Shown here: in pieces, positions 35,905-48,400 of the stretch | Layout of the letters: every line of letters begins with the position of its first letter | Position numbering within the stretch: position 1 is the first letter of the stretch | From: Hevea brasiliensis | Lineage: Eukaryota > Streptophyta > Magnoliopsida > Malpighiales > Euphorbiaceae | Length of the DNA stretch: 64,000 nt | Direction: 5' to 3' | Assembly (NCBI RefSeq): GCF_030052815.1 | Contig: NC_079501.1 | Span: 43,147,593 to 43,211,592 of the forward strand | The notes under the pieces: model-generated | What the model was told of the DNA's origin: nothing | What the model saw: the letters and a program-made list of their open reading frames with translations, nothing else | Databases searched by the model: none | Position numbers and translations under genes: made by a program

Positions 35905-36900
35905 CTATCCATAAAGTCCTACTGCATTAGCATGTTGCATTGATTCATCCTCTTGTAATGCAGGACACATATCAATAGCATGACCCGAACCCGAACAAAT
36001 TCCACATACCTTAACAGTTTGCATGTTCCCTACAGCTAAATGCCTCACTAAAGAAGTTAAATCAGAAATTTGTTTCTTAAGGTTAGATATACTTACCTCA
36101 TTAACCTTCATAGGTGTGTGATCCATTCTCATTCCAAACTGCTGAGAATTTGCTGCCATGTTAGCAATCAGCCTCCTTGCCTCTTCTGGTGTTTTGTCAA
36201 CCAAAGCTCCTCCTCTAGCAGCATCTATCATATTGTGGTCCATTGGTAGAAGTCCTTCATAGAAATACTGATTCAAAGGCTGCTCACTTATTTGATGATG
36301 GGGACAGCTTGCACACAGTTTCTTAAATCGCTCCCAATACTCATACAAGCTCTCTCCACTGTACTGCCAAATTCCACAAATTTCTTTTCTTATATTGGCA
36401 GCATGGGAAGCAAGAAAATACTTCTCCAAAAATATCTGCTTCATCCCATTCTATGAGTTGACAGATCCGGAAGGAAGGTAATACAACCAATCCTTAGCTG
36501 TGCCTTACAGTGAGAAGGGAAAAGCTCGAAGCTTGATTTGATCCTCTAAAACTGCTTGAGGTTTCATGCTGGAACACACAACATGAAATTCTTTTAAATG
36601 CTTATGTGGATCCTCACCTGCAAGGCCATGAAACTTAGGCAACAAATGGATTAGTCTAGATTTCAATTTAAAAGCAACATTTAAAGCAGGGTATTGGATA
36701 CACAAAGGCTGTTGGTTTAGATCAGGAGTAGCCAACTCTTTCAAAGTCCTAGCAGCCATGGTTTTGTTTTCAGAATTTGAATATGAATCCGAATCTGAAC
36801 TTAACTCCCTTGGAGATTGGACTCCTTCAGATGTACTTGGAATCTGCCTAGCCTGCTTAGCCAATTTTTTCAACTGTTTAGTTATTTTTCTACTTCTGGA
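35905..36900 (-). pseudogene. gag: Gag of element D, Athila type, broken
   Basis: The N-terminal part (36873-36505) carries LIHLLPKFHGLAGEDPHKHLKEFHVVCSS, a conserved gag block of this lineage. A stop near 36505 and a second stop near 36445 interrupt it. The frame resumes at 36444-35905 with KQIFLEKYFLASHAANIRKEI, ESLYEYWERFKKLCASCPHH, and a CCHC zinc knuckle CGICSGSGHAIDMC near 36000. Gag packages the element RNA. The start is uncertain, as the frame upstream of 36873 contains stops. Confidence 0.85.
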
Positions 36901-37250
36901 TCAAAGATCAACTCACTAGATTGAGAAGTTCTTGTCATAAACAAAAAGAAATCAAATTAAAAACAGAAAAATGCCTCAAAACCCTAGAAAACGATGGAAT
37001 TTGGCCTTAAGAGGGTGGGGCCAAGGAATCATATGGATTGATCAGTCTTGATTAGAGCATCATTTCCTTCAAAATAGGTATGGGCCGCCCTCCAAAATTC
37101 TTAATGAATAGTAGCACCATAAAATTTTTTTTTTTTTCAAAAATCTGAAAACAACAACACTCCACAAAACAAAGTTAATAACAAAAATACCCTAACACTA
37201 AAAACACGAATTTCAATAAACTTCAGTCCCCAGTAACGATGCAAAATTCT
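36901..37250 (-). other. 5' untranslated leader and primer site of element D
   Basis: No reading frame is visible. Directly inside the 5' LTR, the minus strand reads TTTTGCATCGTTACTGGGGAC (37246-37226), close to the TGGCGCCGTTGCCGGGGA-type primer site usual for Athila elements, with changes mostly at former CG positions. A T-run at about 37127-37139 (plus strand) lies in the leader. Confidence 0.55.
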
Positions 37251-38430
37251 TGGTGGGTGTCAAATCCATCATAAATTAAATTAACTGAAATTACCAGTAA
37301 TGAAATATTTTCTGCAGCAAGTGGTAAATCAAAGTCAAACCCTAGAGACTGAATTATTAATTTTTGTGCACTTGTGTATAATGGAAAACGAAAGAAACAA
37401 AGATTAGGGGGGGGGGGTTTGTAACACAAAATCAGAAGAAATCAAAAATTCAAGAACTAAATAGGAAAATCTCAATTTAAACAAACTTCAGTCCAAGGTA
37501 ATTCGTATTTCAATGCATTGATTTGATCATAGACAAAAGAAATATAATTTATCTTATTGAATACTTAACGTAGATTTATCAAACAGCGAGGTAAACCCCT
37601 AACTTCCCTATACTCATCAATTCGAGCCCAGCACTCTTATTGACTCTAATTATTAACTAAGTTGGTATTAAGCAATCCTCATCAAATTAAATAATCGCTT
37701 TAAAAAAAAAGTAGTTAAGCTGAACAAAAATTTATGAAGCATAAATCATTTAATCCACCCTATTATTTCCTTAGGTTATTATCGAAAACTGGGATCATAA
37801 TCAATAAAACCTAATTGCTACTCATGTTCAATCATACACAATAATTACGGATTATGAAGATGAACTAGCAATTGATCTCATTAAACAATCAACTAATAGG
37901 CCTTTTTAGCAAATCATTCAACAGATCAAAAACAATTAAATCAAAAAACAATAGATATTTAAAAAGACATAAATAAAATTAAGAACCTGGTCTCACAAAT
38001 CACACATAAGAACTTGAATCCCTTGAATTGAATTAAAAACTTAGTCACTCATGGCTTATAGAAAAATAAAGGAAAAATAAAGAAGAATTCTCAAAGATGA
38101 ATGGAGAGGTTGCTGAATGATTTTGGAGGCGTCTGAATGATCTCTGAGTCGGCTGCTATCTCTTCTATTTATAATAAATGGTCTAGGGTTAGGTTTTTAG
38201 AGTCTCTGTCAAAAATTGCAACTGGAGCAAAATAAGAAATCTGACTATCAACGGATACACGACCCGTGTATCACTACACGGCCCAGGGCTGTGTAACTTA
38301 CTGGAGCTGAGTGGGTCTGTCTCGCATTGGCATAGAAAGTTACACAAGTCTCCAGGATTTACACGGGTCAAATTATACGGCCCGTGCACTTTGTTTCTTC
38401 CTCAGTTCTCTGGATTCCTTCTGGCAGAAT
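37251..38430 (-). mobile_element. 5' LTR of Athila-like element D, truncated by E
   Basis: It starts TGGTGGGTGTC on the plus strand and aligns with 19699-20890 to GGCAGAATG, where gypsy LTR E begins. The first (U3) roughly 290 bp in element orientation are therefore displaced; they are not seen elsewhere in the window. TATA box at 38166-38173 and three palindromes (38256 onwards) are kept. Clear divergence from the left copy indicates an old insertion. Confidence 0.85.
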
Positions 38431-39060
38431 GTGACACCCCTTATCCATCTACAGTATAGCAGAGTAAGATATGTCACAGTGTACCGAAATACCCTATTTT
38501 GTTTTAATCATTTTTATTCTTCCTAATTTATTTCTTTCATAGTTATGAAGTAAAGTATAATTCATTTAAGTCATTTATTGAAATCATAAATTTATTTGAG
38601 ATTCCGCAAATTTTACAGAAAATTTGGCAGAGTACCGGCTAAAAATGGAGAAAATAGTTCTTTGGAACCTGTGAAAAACACTTCCAAAATTTTCAATCAA
38701 TCCCAAACTCTATTTCATCAACAAAATCTCAATATTTTCAACAACATTTCCATTTCTCAATCATTCATCTCATATGATATTCATGTAAAAGTCATAAACA
38801 AATATTCACTTTTTCATTCATAAACACAATTTTTACTATTTACATTAATACCAAAATACATTATATAAGTTTCAATTATATATGAGAAAATAAAAAGTAA
38901 ATACAAAATACCCAAAATGAAACCTAGTGTCCTACCAATGCACTGACGTCGGTGAGGTGACACGGACACTATGCAGAGCTGCAGATGATCTCACCCAGTC
39001 TGTAGTCTACTAGGCTCTCTATCGGTCTCTCCAAAACCTACGCGTGGCAAAAGCAACGCG

Positions 39061-39078
39061 CTAAGCAATAATGCTTAG
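39061..39078 (-). other. Stem-loop in LTR E (6-bp stem)
   Basis: CTAAGC, loop AATAAT (ATTATT on the minus strand), GCTTAG, next to the CGCG/AAAAGC block, about 635 bp from the LTR 3' end. Confidence 0.65.
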
Positions 39079-40537
39079 TGGTGACAATAATAGAATAAAA
39101 AGAAATAACAGAAAATAAATATGTAATGCATGTTCTGATGTCTTATGCATATAATTTTTTTTATCATTATTTGTAATCATATTTATTTTGTATTCATTAT
39201 ATTCATAATTTCATTAAATTTATTCACTTTCATTTTTTTGGCTGCCCAAGTAACCTATACTGGATGACTGGACTAGATAAACGGGTAAACTGGCACTGGG
39301 TATCAAGTACCTCAGGCCGTCACACCATCGGTCACATATGTATCTCTCGGTGTGTAACAAAACAGCTAATGAGCTGTAATAAATATTAGGCACAAGGCCA
39401 AGTATCATCACAATGTCAGAATGGCATAATGCTATGTGCAGTACTGCTAACTGAACCCTATTGGCATACCAACCTATCCAAACCAATCTTGTTAGGTGTA
39501 CTAAGGCATGTTACACTTTTAAATTGTACAATTCTTGAAATTTAAGATTAGGTGTTACTATTCATTTCATTAGTCAACTAAAATGTTGACTTTTACATAG
39601 ACAATAGGTACATTGGTTCTAATGCTGCCAAAATACCACATTTTGCATTGTAAAAATGTTAGTATTGGTTGCCAATACCATTTCTAAGCTTAGTGTTAGT
39701 TATTCAAAATTTTCAGATTTTAAGCCTCATATTTACTGTTCCATTGGTCATTTGTACAGTAGGAATTTAGCAAAATTGTCTTCATGAAAGTTGTTCCTTA
39801 TTTTGTCTAGTTACATTTTTTTTTTAATCACTCCATTTGGAGTTTTGTAGCTCAAGTTATGGCCTAAAAACCATAACTGGCCGGATTGGACAGAATCCAA
39901 AATTCTGGGCAAAACTGGTTTTGCCAAATTTGGTAACCTAAGTTTGGTTGGCAATTTGACAAGATTATGGTCAGAATTTGGATTTGTGTTTTTCATGAAT
40001 ATTGTAGGTCTATGTCTCAGCTTTCTGCTGGTAAAATTTCAGGTCAATTGGACCTTTCTACACTGAGTTATGAACAAATGAATAGATATTGTTCATTTGG
40101 TCATTTTGCGTAGGCAGAATGCAAGTCACCTAGATTAGGGTAATTTTTAGGTTAACTTGGTTTGGTTTTCTGGGTAGGGTTTCTTCACCAAAGTTGTGCC
40201 ATTATATGTCTAGTTTCATGTCCAATTTTCTTTGTACCAGTTAAACCTATACAACTCTATTTATAGCTGCCCAAACCTGCTGGACTCACAACCAGTCTTG
40301 CAGGTTACCAAGGGCAGCATGCCTAAGGTCAACTTGGTTATCCTTATTCACTTCAATTCCTCTTCATGCACATTTAAATGGTCACTAATTGACCATTACA
40401 ACATCATTTTGTGTCCAATTATATCTACTCACATATTTAAATTTCAAACCCTAACCCTAACATTCCAAAGTTACATTTTCGTGCTCTAAAATCATAAACT
40501 AATGTTTTGAGTGATACAATCATATCAAGGGCAGCCC

Positions 40538-43500
40538 TGTAACACCCTCCTCGTAGCAACTCCGTACATTCTACTGTTTCGGTGACCGGTGTCGGTCCGG
40601 ACAGCTAGAACGTTCGGAAAATATTTAAACTTAAGTGAGAAACCATAAATAACTCAAATATTGACAAGAAAAATTTAGTAAAAATTTTAGAAATAAAATA
40701 CAAACAAGTTCAACGTGCCCAGCGATGGGTAACAGGAGGAAGTTGCGATTCTATAACGAGGAGCCCTAGACCTAGGGGAAAAATTATAAAATAATTTTTG
40801 GGACTCCAGAGAAGGGTCATTGAGGTTCCTATGGCATTAGAATGCCAAGAAAATATTTAGAAAAATTTTTCAATCGGTACAGACAATTTTGACCTGTTAA
40901 GCCAAACGGAGGGCATTTTGGTCATTTCGCCTTCAGAGGTGATTTTTGGCCGACTTGTCCAGTTAAGTAAATAATTATTATGACTCAAAATATGAATAAA
41001 TATTGCTAAAAATTAAATTGAAATGTGGTAGAAAAGAAAAGAAAAGAAAAATAGTGGAAATTAAGGATAATGACATCACATGATGTCATTATCTTACTCC
41101 CAACCAATCACCATCTAACAAGCAATCTTAAAACACTTAAAAGAGTCAAAAATAGACCAAAAATTTATGGTTTCCTTCTTCATCTTCAACCAGCCAAAAC
41201 GTGAGTTTCTTCCTCCATAGCTTTTATCTTTTTATACCTTCCAATCTTTGATTCCTTACCCTAAAACCCTTAGGTCTCTTCATTAAAACTTGTCCACACA
41301 CCTTGTAGGAGTGTTTGGCAGCCAAGAAAAGCCAAGAAAGTGAAGGAATTGCTTGGGAAAATTCTGCCCTCCTAAGGTTAGTGCACCTATTCATTTGAAA
41401 CTCTTATATTCCATGATAGTGACTTGAAATAAGTTAGGAATTGTAACTAAAATGAATAAAAATTATGTGTATGAATGCCATGAATTTTGGCAGCCCTATT
41501 GAAGGAATAGAAATGAGTGTTTTGTTGGACTTAGAGTGGTTGGAAATCATGGTTAAGGTATTAATATGCATGGAGATTGAAATAAGCATGTTGATCAAGG
41601 TTTATGAGTAATTGGTTTGGACATTAGGGTTTGGAAAGGTGAAATTGTGACTTAGCTTAGGAAATGGTTAGAGAACTTTTTAATGGTCAATTAGTGACCA
41701 TTTTAGGTAGGTTGACCCTAATTAGAACTGAAAAATTGGATGGTAAAGTGAAGGTGAAATCTGCCTATGGACAGCAGCATAGGGACTGAAAATTCAGTCC
41801 CTTTGCACTGCCATAACTTGGGCTGTGTTAGTCCAATTGGTGTTTAGCCAATTGGACATGAAACTAGGCTTGTAATGGCACATTTTTGCTGAAGAAACCA
41901 TGTCCAAAAGACCAAAGCAAGAGGACCAAAACTTGGCCCCAATCCGGATACCCAGCAAACAGCCCATGCAGAATGACCAAATGAACAGTAACTGTTCATT
42001 TGGCCATAACTCACTGTAGATTTGGTCAATTGAGCTGAAATTTTTACAGCAACAAGTTAAGACATAGAAAAACAACTTTCATGAAGAAACCTACCCAAAA
42101 TTATGACCAGAACCTAACCCAAATGGCAGTCACAGTTACTGTTCAAACCTGCAACTCTGCAGATTTTCATTTGAACAGTAATGTTTGGATGGCTATAACT
42201 CTCTCTAGAAAACTCGGATTTAGGCGATTCTTGAACCGATGGAAACCTAAGCCATGGTAGAACATTTCATATGAAGAAAGTTAGACCAAATTATGAACTT
42301 AACTTGGTCAAATTACTGACCAAAGTTGGACCAAAATCTGCCAACACCCAAAATTGCAGCATGAGCGATTACGTAAGCGATAAACTTATTTTGGCCATAA
42401 TTTGAGCTACAAAATTCCAAATGGAGTGATTCAAAAAAAGAAATTCAACTAGACAAAATAAGGAACATTTTCTATGAAGGAAGTTTTGTCAAATTCCAAC
42501 AGTAGATCGACCAATGAAACAGTGCAACTTCGGAGCACCAAAACCGAAAATTGGCAATTTTGCCAAAATGACCTAAGCTTTGAGAAAGTGACCAAAACCA
42601 ACAAGTTTTAAATGAAAAATGTAGTATGTTTGAAGTGCCAAAGTCAATGTACATATGTTCTATGTAAAAGTCAACATTTTAGTTGACTAATGAAGTGAAT
42701 AGTGACATGAAAACTTGAAATAAGCTTGGAAATGTATTTGGTAATTAATTCCAACAAGTTTTAAATGCAAAATGTGGTACATTGGGAGTGTTAAAACCAA
42801 TGCACCTATGATCTATGCAAAAGTCAACTTTTTGTTGACTATTGAAGTGAATAGTGACATAAAAACTTGAAATTCAAAAATTGAAGAATTCAAAAGTATC
42901 AAATGCCCTAGTAGGCCTAATGTGATTGGTTTGGATAGGTTAGCATGCCAATAGGGTTCTGATAGCAGTACTACGTATGATGTATGGCTTCATTGCCATT
43001 CTGTGATGTGATAGCCTATGGCTATACTGATTATGATGTTTTACCTGGCTTTATGCCTTATTGCTTATATGGCTTATTAGGCATTCTGTTTGCACACCGG
43101 GAGACACATTGTGACCGATGGTGTGACGGCTCGGGGTACCTGGTACCCAGTGCTAGTTTACCCGTTTATCCAGTCCGGTCAATTTGTATAGGTTACTTGG
43201 GCATGGAAAAGTATAACTGTAATTGAACTGATTGTTAAAGAAAATACGAAAACTAAATATCAGGAATGATTACGATAGAATACAATGAAAACTTAAAATT
43301 CATGAAGAAGTTAATATCATAAAACGTAATTAGCCCTCGACTAAACACTAAGTTGGTAATTATTCAGTTCTCATGAACACAATGGCTAAGAAATTATGAT
43401 TTTTATTTGCATATTATATTTCTTGTATTATTGGCACTACTAAGCTTTATGCTTAGCGCATCGCTTTTGCAACGCGTAGGTACTGAAGATTTGGACAGAG

Positions 43501-44101
43501 GGCCCAGTAGACCACTGATTGGGTAAGGCCGTTCACAGTTCTGCATAGTGTTCGTGTCACCTCAACTTCTGCAGTGCATTGGTAGGACACTAGGTGTCAT
43601 TTTGGTATTTTGTAATTGATTTTATTTTCTCATATGTATTTGAACTTATGTAATATATTTTGATATTCATGTAAATAATGAAAAGTGTGGTTGTAAATGG
43701 AAAAGTGAATGTTTATCTATCATATATGCATGGTATCATATGAGATGGATGAATGATTGAGAAATGAATGGTTGACAAATGTTGAGAACTGAAATTGAGA
43801 AATATTGATGAGATTTTGATATTGGAGTTTGGAAATGATTGAATGTGAATATTAGAAGTGTTTTTCACAGGTTCCGAAGAACTGTTTTCTCCATTTTTAG
43901 CCGGTACTATGCCGGATTTTCTTTAAAAATTTTCGGAACCTCAAATAAATAATAATTTCGATAAACGGCTTAAATATATTATATTTCACAAGTTATATTC
44001 AAAAACTACGATAAAAATGAATTAAGATAAAATAGAGTGCTCCGGCACACTGAGTGGCATAACTTGCTCGGCTACACTGTAGTCGGGTAAGGGGTGTCAC
44101 A
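40538..44101 (+). mobile_element. 5' LTR of element F (3564 bp)
   Basis: It starts TGTAACACCCTCC and ends GGGGTGTCACA. Modules starting near GCCATAACT lie at 41812, 42003, 42191 and 42394. A stem-loop is at 43440-43456. A direct repeat of a CAAGTTTTAAATG block near 42600 and 42758 gives two related 160-bp units. At 42367-42390 the sequence differs sharply from the 3' LTR while flanks are identical. Frames inside it match nothing known. Confidence 0.92.
43440..43456 (+). other. Stem-loop in F 5' LTR (6-bp stem)
   Basis: CTAAGC, loop TTTAT, GCTTAG, followed by CGCATCGCTTTTGCAACGCG. About 645 bp before the LTR end. Confidence 0.65.
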
Positions 44102-44106
44102 TTTAG

Positions 44107-44118
44107 TGGTATCAGAGC
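44107..44118 (+). other. Primer binding site of element F
   Basis: TGGTATCAGAGC, five bases after the 5' LTR end, complementary to the 3' end of initiator tRNA-Met as in many plant gypsy chromoviruses. Confidence 0.88.
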
Positions 44119-44228
44119 ACGGTTTAGGCGTTTCTGGGCCTAGATTGAGTCCATACCATGCGTTGCATTTGTAAGAGTCGAGGTGACACTAATGCAGATC
44201 TGTTTGTCTTTCTTATTTTGAATAGGAT

Positions 44229-45240
44229 ATGGACCCTTCATCTCAGAGAGCAGTCGAGGAGGAAGTGGAGAGTCATGCTCCACCTGCAGCAGCTGAGACT
44301 GGGGGTATGAGAGAATGCGCTCGCACTCAAGCGAGCACTGCTCGGCCTCCATAGGCCATGTTCCATCAAATGGCGAATTCTTGAACAAATGGTGGGGTAA
44401 TGCAGCACCACCACCACCACCGGCTCCACAGTAAATCACACTGGAAAGGTTAAGAAAGTTTGGGGCGGTGGATTTTTATAAGAGAGAAGATGACTCGGTG
44501 GCAGTAGGGAATTGGTTGAATAGAGCAGTGAGTCTTAAAACAACTCCACTGCACTCCGAGCAAAACACGGAAGCTGCCATATCTTTGTTGCAAGATGATG
44601 CTTATGAGTGGTGGGACAACGTGTCGATGAAGTGCTAACTTGGGATTTCTTTCTCTGAATTCAAGAAGAAGTATGTGGTCTTGTATATTTGGAAGAGAGA
44701 AGAAGGAATTCATTAACTGAGGCAGATTGTCGATGGAATATGAGAAGGAATTTGTTCGATTAAGTCGCTATGGAATGGAGATAGTCCCTAATGAAGCTGA
44801 AAGATGTAAGATATTTGTAGAGGGACTAAATGAAAACATCAAGATCCAGCTCACTGCCTTGGGAATCACTGACTTCACTAAGTTAGTGGAAGCTGCATTA
44901 AAAGTGGAGAAAGTGAGAGTAAATGAACAAAATAGGAAAGATAGGCAGCGTAAGAGGAATTTGGACCGGGGCAGTCAAGTATACCAACCGATAGTAAGAA
45001 GTTTAAGGGTCCCGATTCACAAGATCGAATCTGAGGCCACGAAGCGATTGGGATATCTATAGCTAGTTCTCTGGGCACAATAACAAGGATCAACCCCAAA
45101 GCTGAATGTATGCATTGTGGTAGAAGACACGAGAGGAGTGTCGGTAATCGGAGAGTGTTTCAAATGTGGGGCTACGGATCATTTCATAAGAGATTGCCCT
45201 CGGAGGAGTGGTTCAATAGCTCCGATTACAAGTTGATAGA
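44229..45240 (+). pseudogene. gag: Gag of element F, broken
   Basis: The likely start is ATG 44229 (MDPSSQRAVEEE), which reaches a TAG at about 44352. The conserved gag block then reads GNWLNRAV and SLLQDDAYEWWDNVS (44464-44640), stops (TAA near 44637), and resumes after a frame change at 44727-45062 with YEKEFVRLSRYG, AERCKIFVEGLN and KLVEAALKVE. Two zinc motifs follow: a partial CMHCGRRHERS near 45110 and a complete CCHC knuckle CFKCGATDHFIRDC at 45156-45197. The stop at 45235 region ends it. The double-zinc tail fits chromovirus-type gag. It is not translatable as one protein. Confidence 0.85.
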
Positions 45241-45492
45241 CCTTCCCTATAGTTCAAAGGGGTAAAAGATCGGGTAGAGCGGCAGTGACATTTCACGTAA
45301 GATTGTTTAGACAGGTTGAAAAGCCCGAAGTCAGGGTGGTACCACAAGTATATGCTATGGAAGCTCAGGAATAGCCAAACCCAGACACTGATGAGGCGAT
45401 GCAAGGAAGTGAAGAAACAAGGAGGTAGCAACTCCCCGATTACATAAGTCAGGTAAATTTTGAGGACGAAATTTAAATAAGAGGGGAAGAGT
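45241..45492 (+). other. Deletion junction, 3' tail and polypurine tract of F
   Basis: After the knuckle a short stretch reads VVPQVYAMEAQE (about 45340), the sequence that normally precedes protease. Within about 80 bp it reaches the end-of-pol motif TTTTGAGGACGAAATTT (45456-45472) and the purine tract AGAGGGGAAGAG at 45479-45490. All of pol is missing between these points. Confidence 0.8.
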
Positions 45493-48400
45493 TGTAACAC
45501 CCTCCCCGTAGCAACTCCGTACATTCTACTGTTCCGGTGACCGGTGTCGGTCCGGACAGCTAGAACGTTCGGAAAAATATTTAAACTTAAGTGAGAAACC
45601 ATAAATAACTCAAATATTGACAAGAAAAATTTAGTAAAAATTTTAGAAATAAAATACAAACAAGTTCAATGGAGGTGCCCAAGCGATGGGTAGCAGGAGG
45701 GAAGTTCTATAACGAGGAGCCCTAGACCCGGGGGAAAAATTATAAAATAATTTTTGGGACTCCAAAGAAGGGTCATTGAGGTTCCTATAGCATTAGAATG
45801 CCAAGAAAATATTTAGAAAAATTTTTCAATCGGTACAGACAATTTTGACCCGTTAAGCCAAACGGAGGGCATTTTGGTCATTTCGCCTTCAGAGGTGATT
45901 TTTGGCCGACTTGTCCAGTTAAGTAAATAATTATTATGACTCAAAATATGAATAAATATTGCTAAAAATTAAATTGAAATGTGGTAGAAAAGAAAAGAAA
46001 AGAAAAATAGTGGAAATTAAGGATAATGACATCACATGATGTCATTATCTTACTCCCAATCAATCACCATCTAACAAGCAATCTTAAAACACTTAAAAGA
46101 GTCAAAAATAGACCAAAAATTTATGGTTTCCTTCTTCATCTTCAACCAACCAAAACGTGAGTTTCTTCCTCCATAGCTTTTATCTTTTTATACCTTCCAA
46201 TCTTTGATTCCTTACGCTAAAACCCTTAGGTCTCTTCATTAAAACTTGTCCACACACCTTGTAGGAGTGTTTGGCAGCCAAGAAAAGCCAAGAAAGTGAA
46301 GGAATTGCTTGGGAAAATTCTGCCCTCCTAAGGTTAATGCACCTATTCATTTGAAACTCTTATATTCCATGATAGTGACTTGAAATAAGTTAGGAATTGT
46401 AACTAAAATGAATAAAAATTATGTGTATGAATGCCATGAATTTTGGCAGCCCTATTGAAGGAATAGAAATGAGTGTTTTGTTGGACTTAGAGTGGTTGGA
46501 AATCATGGTTAAGGTATTAATATGCATGGAGATTGAACTAAGCATGTTGATCAAGGTTTATGAGTAATTGGTTTGGACATTAGGGTTTGGAAAGGTGAAA
46601 TTGTGACTTAGCTTAGGAAATGGTTAGAGAACTTTTTAATGGTCAATTAGTGACCATTTTAGGTAGGTTGACCCTAATTAGAACTGAAAAATTGGATGGT
46701 AAAGTGAAGGTGAAATCTGCCTATGGACAGCAGCATAGGGACTTAAAATTCAGTCCATTTGCACTGCCATAACTTGGGCTGTGTTAGTCCAATTGGTGTT
46801 TGGCCAATTGGACATGAAACTAGGCTTGTAATGGCACATTTTTGCTGAAGAAACCATGTCCAAAAGACCAAAGAAAGAGGACCAAAACTTGGCCCCAATC
46901 CGGATACCCTGCAAACAGCCCCTGCAGAATGACCAAATGAATAGTAACTGTTCATTTGGCCATAACTCACTATAGATTTGGTCAATTGAGCTGAAATTTT
47001 TACAGAAACAAGTTAAGACATAGACAAACAACTTTCATGAAGAAACCTACCCAAAATTATGACCAGAACCTAACCCAAATGGCAGTCACAGTTACTGTTC
47101 AAACCTGCAACTCTGCAGATTTTCATTTGAGCAGTAATGTTTGGATGGCTATAACTCTCTCTAGAAAACTCAGATTTAGGCGATTCTTGAACCGATGGAA
47201 ACCTAAGCCATGGTAGAACATTTCATATGAAGAAAGTTAGACCAAATTATGAACTTAACTTGGTCAAATTACTGACCAAAGTTGGACCAAAATCTGCCAA
47301 CACCCAAAATTGCAGCATGAACAGTGCACGTGAATAGTAAACTTATTTTGGCCATAATTTGAGCTAAAAAACTCCAAATGGAGTGATTCAAAAAAAGAAA
47401 TTCAACTAGACAAAATAAGGAACATTTTCTATGAAGGAAGTTTTGTCAAATTCCAACAGTAGATCGACCAATGAAACAGTGCAACTTCGGAGCACCAAAA
47501 CCGAAAATTGGCAATTTTGCCAAAATGACCTAAGCTTTGAGAAAGTGACCAAAACCAACAAGTTTTAAATGAAAAATGTAGTATGTTTGAAGTGCCAAAG
47601 TCAATGTACATATGTTCTATGTAAAAGTCAACATTTTAGTTGACTAATGAAGTGAATAGTGACATGAAAACTTGAAATAAGCTTGGAAATGGATTTGGTA
47701 ATTAATTCCAACAAGTTTTAAATGCAAAATGTGGTACATTGGGAGTGTTAAAACCAATGCACCTATGATCTATGCAAAAGTCAACTTTTTGTTGACTATT
47801 GAAGTGAATAGTGACATAAAAACTTGAAATTCAAAAATTGAAGAATTCAAAATTATCAAATGCCCTAGTAGGCCTAATGTGATTGGTTTGGATAGGTTGG
47901 CATGCCAATAGGGTTCTGATAGCAGTACTGCGTATGATGTATGGCTTCATTGCCATTCTATGATGTGATAGCCTATGGCTATACTGATTATGATGTTTTA
48001 CCTGGCTTTATGCCTTATTGCTTATATGGCTTATTAGCCATTCTGTTTGCACACCGGGAGACACATTGTGACAGATGGTGTGACGGCCCGAGGTACCAGG
48101 TACCCAGTGCTAGTTTACCCGTTTATCCAATCCGGTCAATTTGTATAGGTTACTTGGGCATGGAAAAGTATAACTGTAATTGAACTGATTGTTAAAGAAA
48201 ATACGAAAACTAAATATCAGGAATGATTACGATAGAATACAATGAAAACTTAAAATTCATGAAGAAGTTAATATCATAAAACGTAATTAGCCCTCGACTA
48301 AACACTAAGTTGGTAATTATTCAGTTCTCATGAACACAATGGCTAAGAAATTATGATTTTTATTTGCATATTATATTTCTTGTATTATTGGCACCACTAA

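Larger units (their letters stand above)
19699..38430 (-). mobile_element. Athila-like Ty3/gypsy element D, minus strand, split by copia 2
   Basis: Read on the minus strand the order is: 5' LTR (38430-37251, truncated by E), primer site, gag, protease, RT-RNase H, integrase, 3' untranslated region, purine tract, 3' LTR (21178-19699). RT before integrase marks Ty3/gypsy. RT and RNase H phrases such as [15 protein letters not shown] [27 protein letters not shown] and [13 protein letters not shown], and the protease phrase VDLGASIN, are of the Athila lineage. Without copia 2 (23569-32900) D is about 9.4 kb. Each domain carries at least one stop or frameshift. No env-like frame is visible after integrase. 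Confidence 0.88.

Noticed and set aside
43000..43226. Frames at 42984-43226 and 47941-48183 as a conserved small protein
   Set aside because: They are the same LTR position in the two LTRs of one young element, so identity reflects recent copying; in LTR E the equivalent is only a shadow on the other strand.
44140..44439. Minus-strand frame over the F gag region (99 codons)
   Set aside because: The plus strand carries recognisable gag, primer site and start; the minus frame is a shadow.
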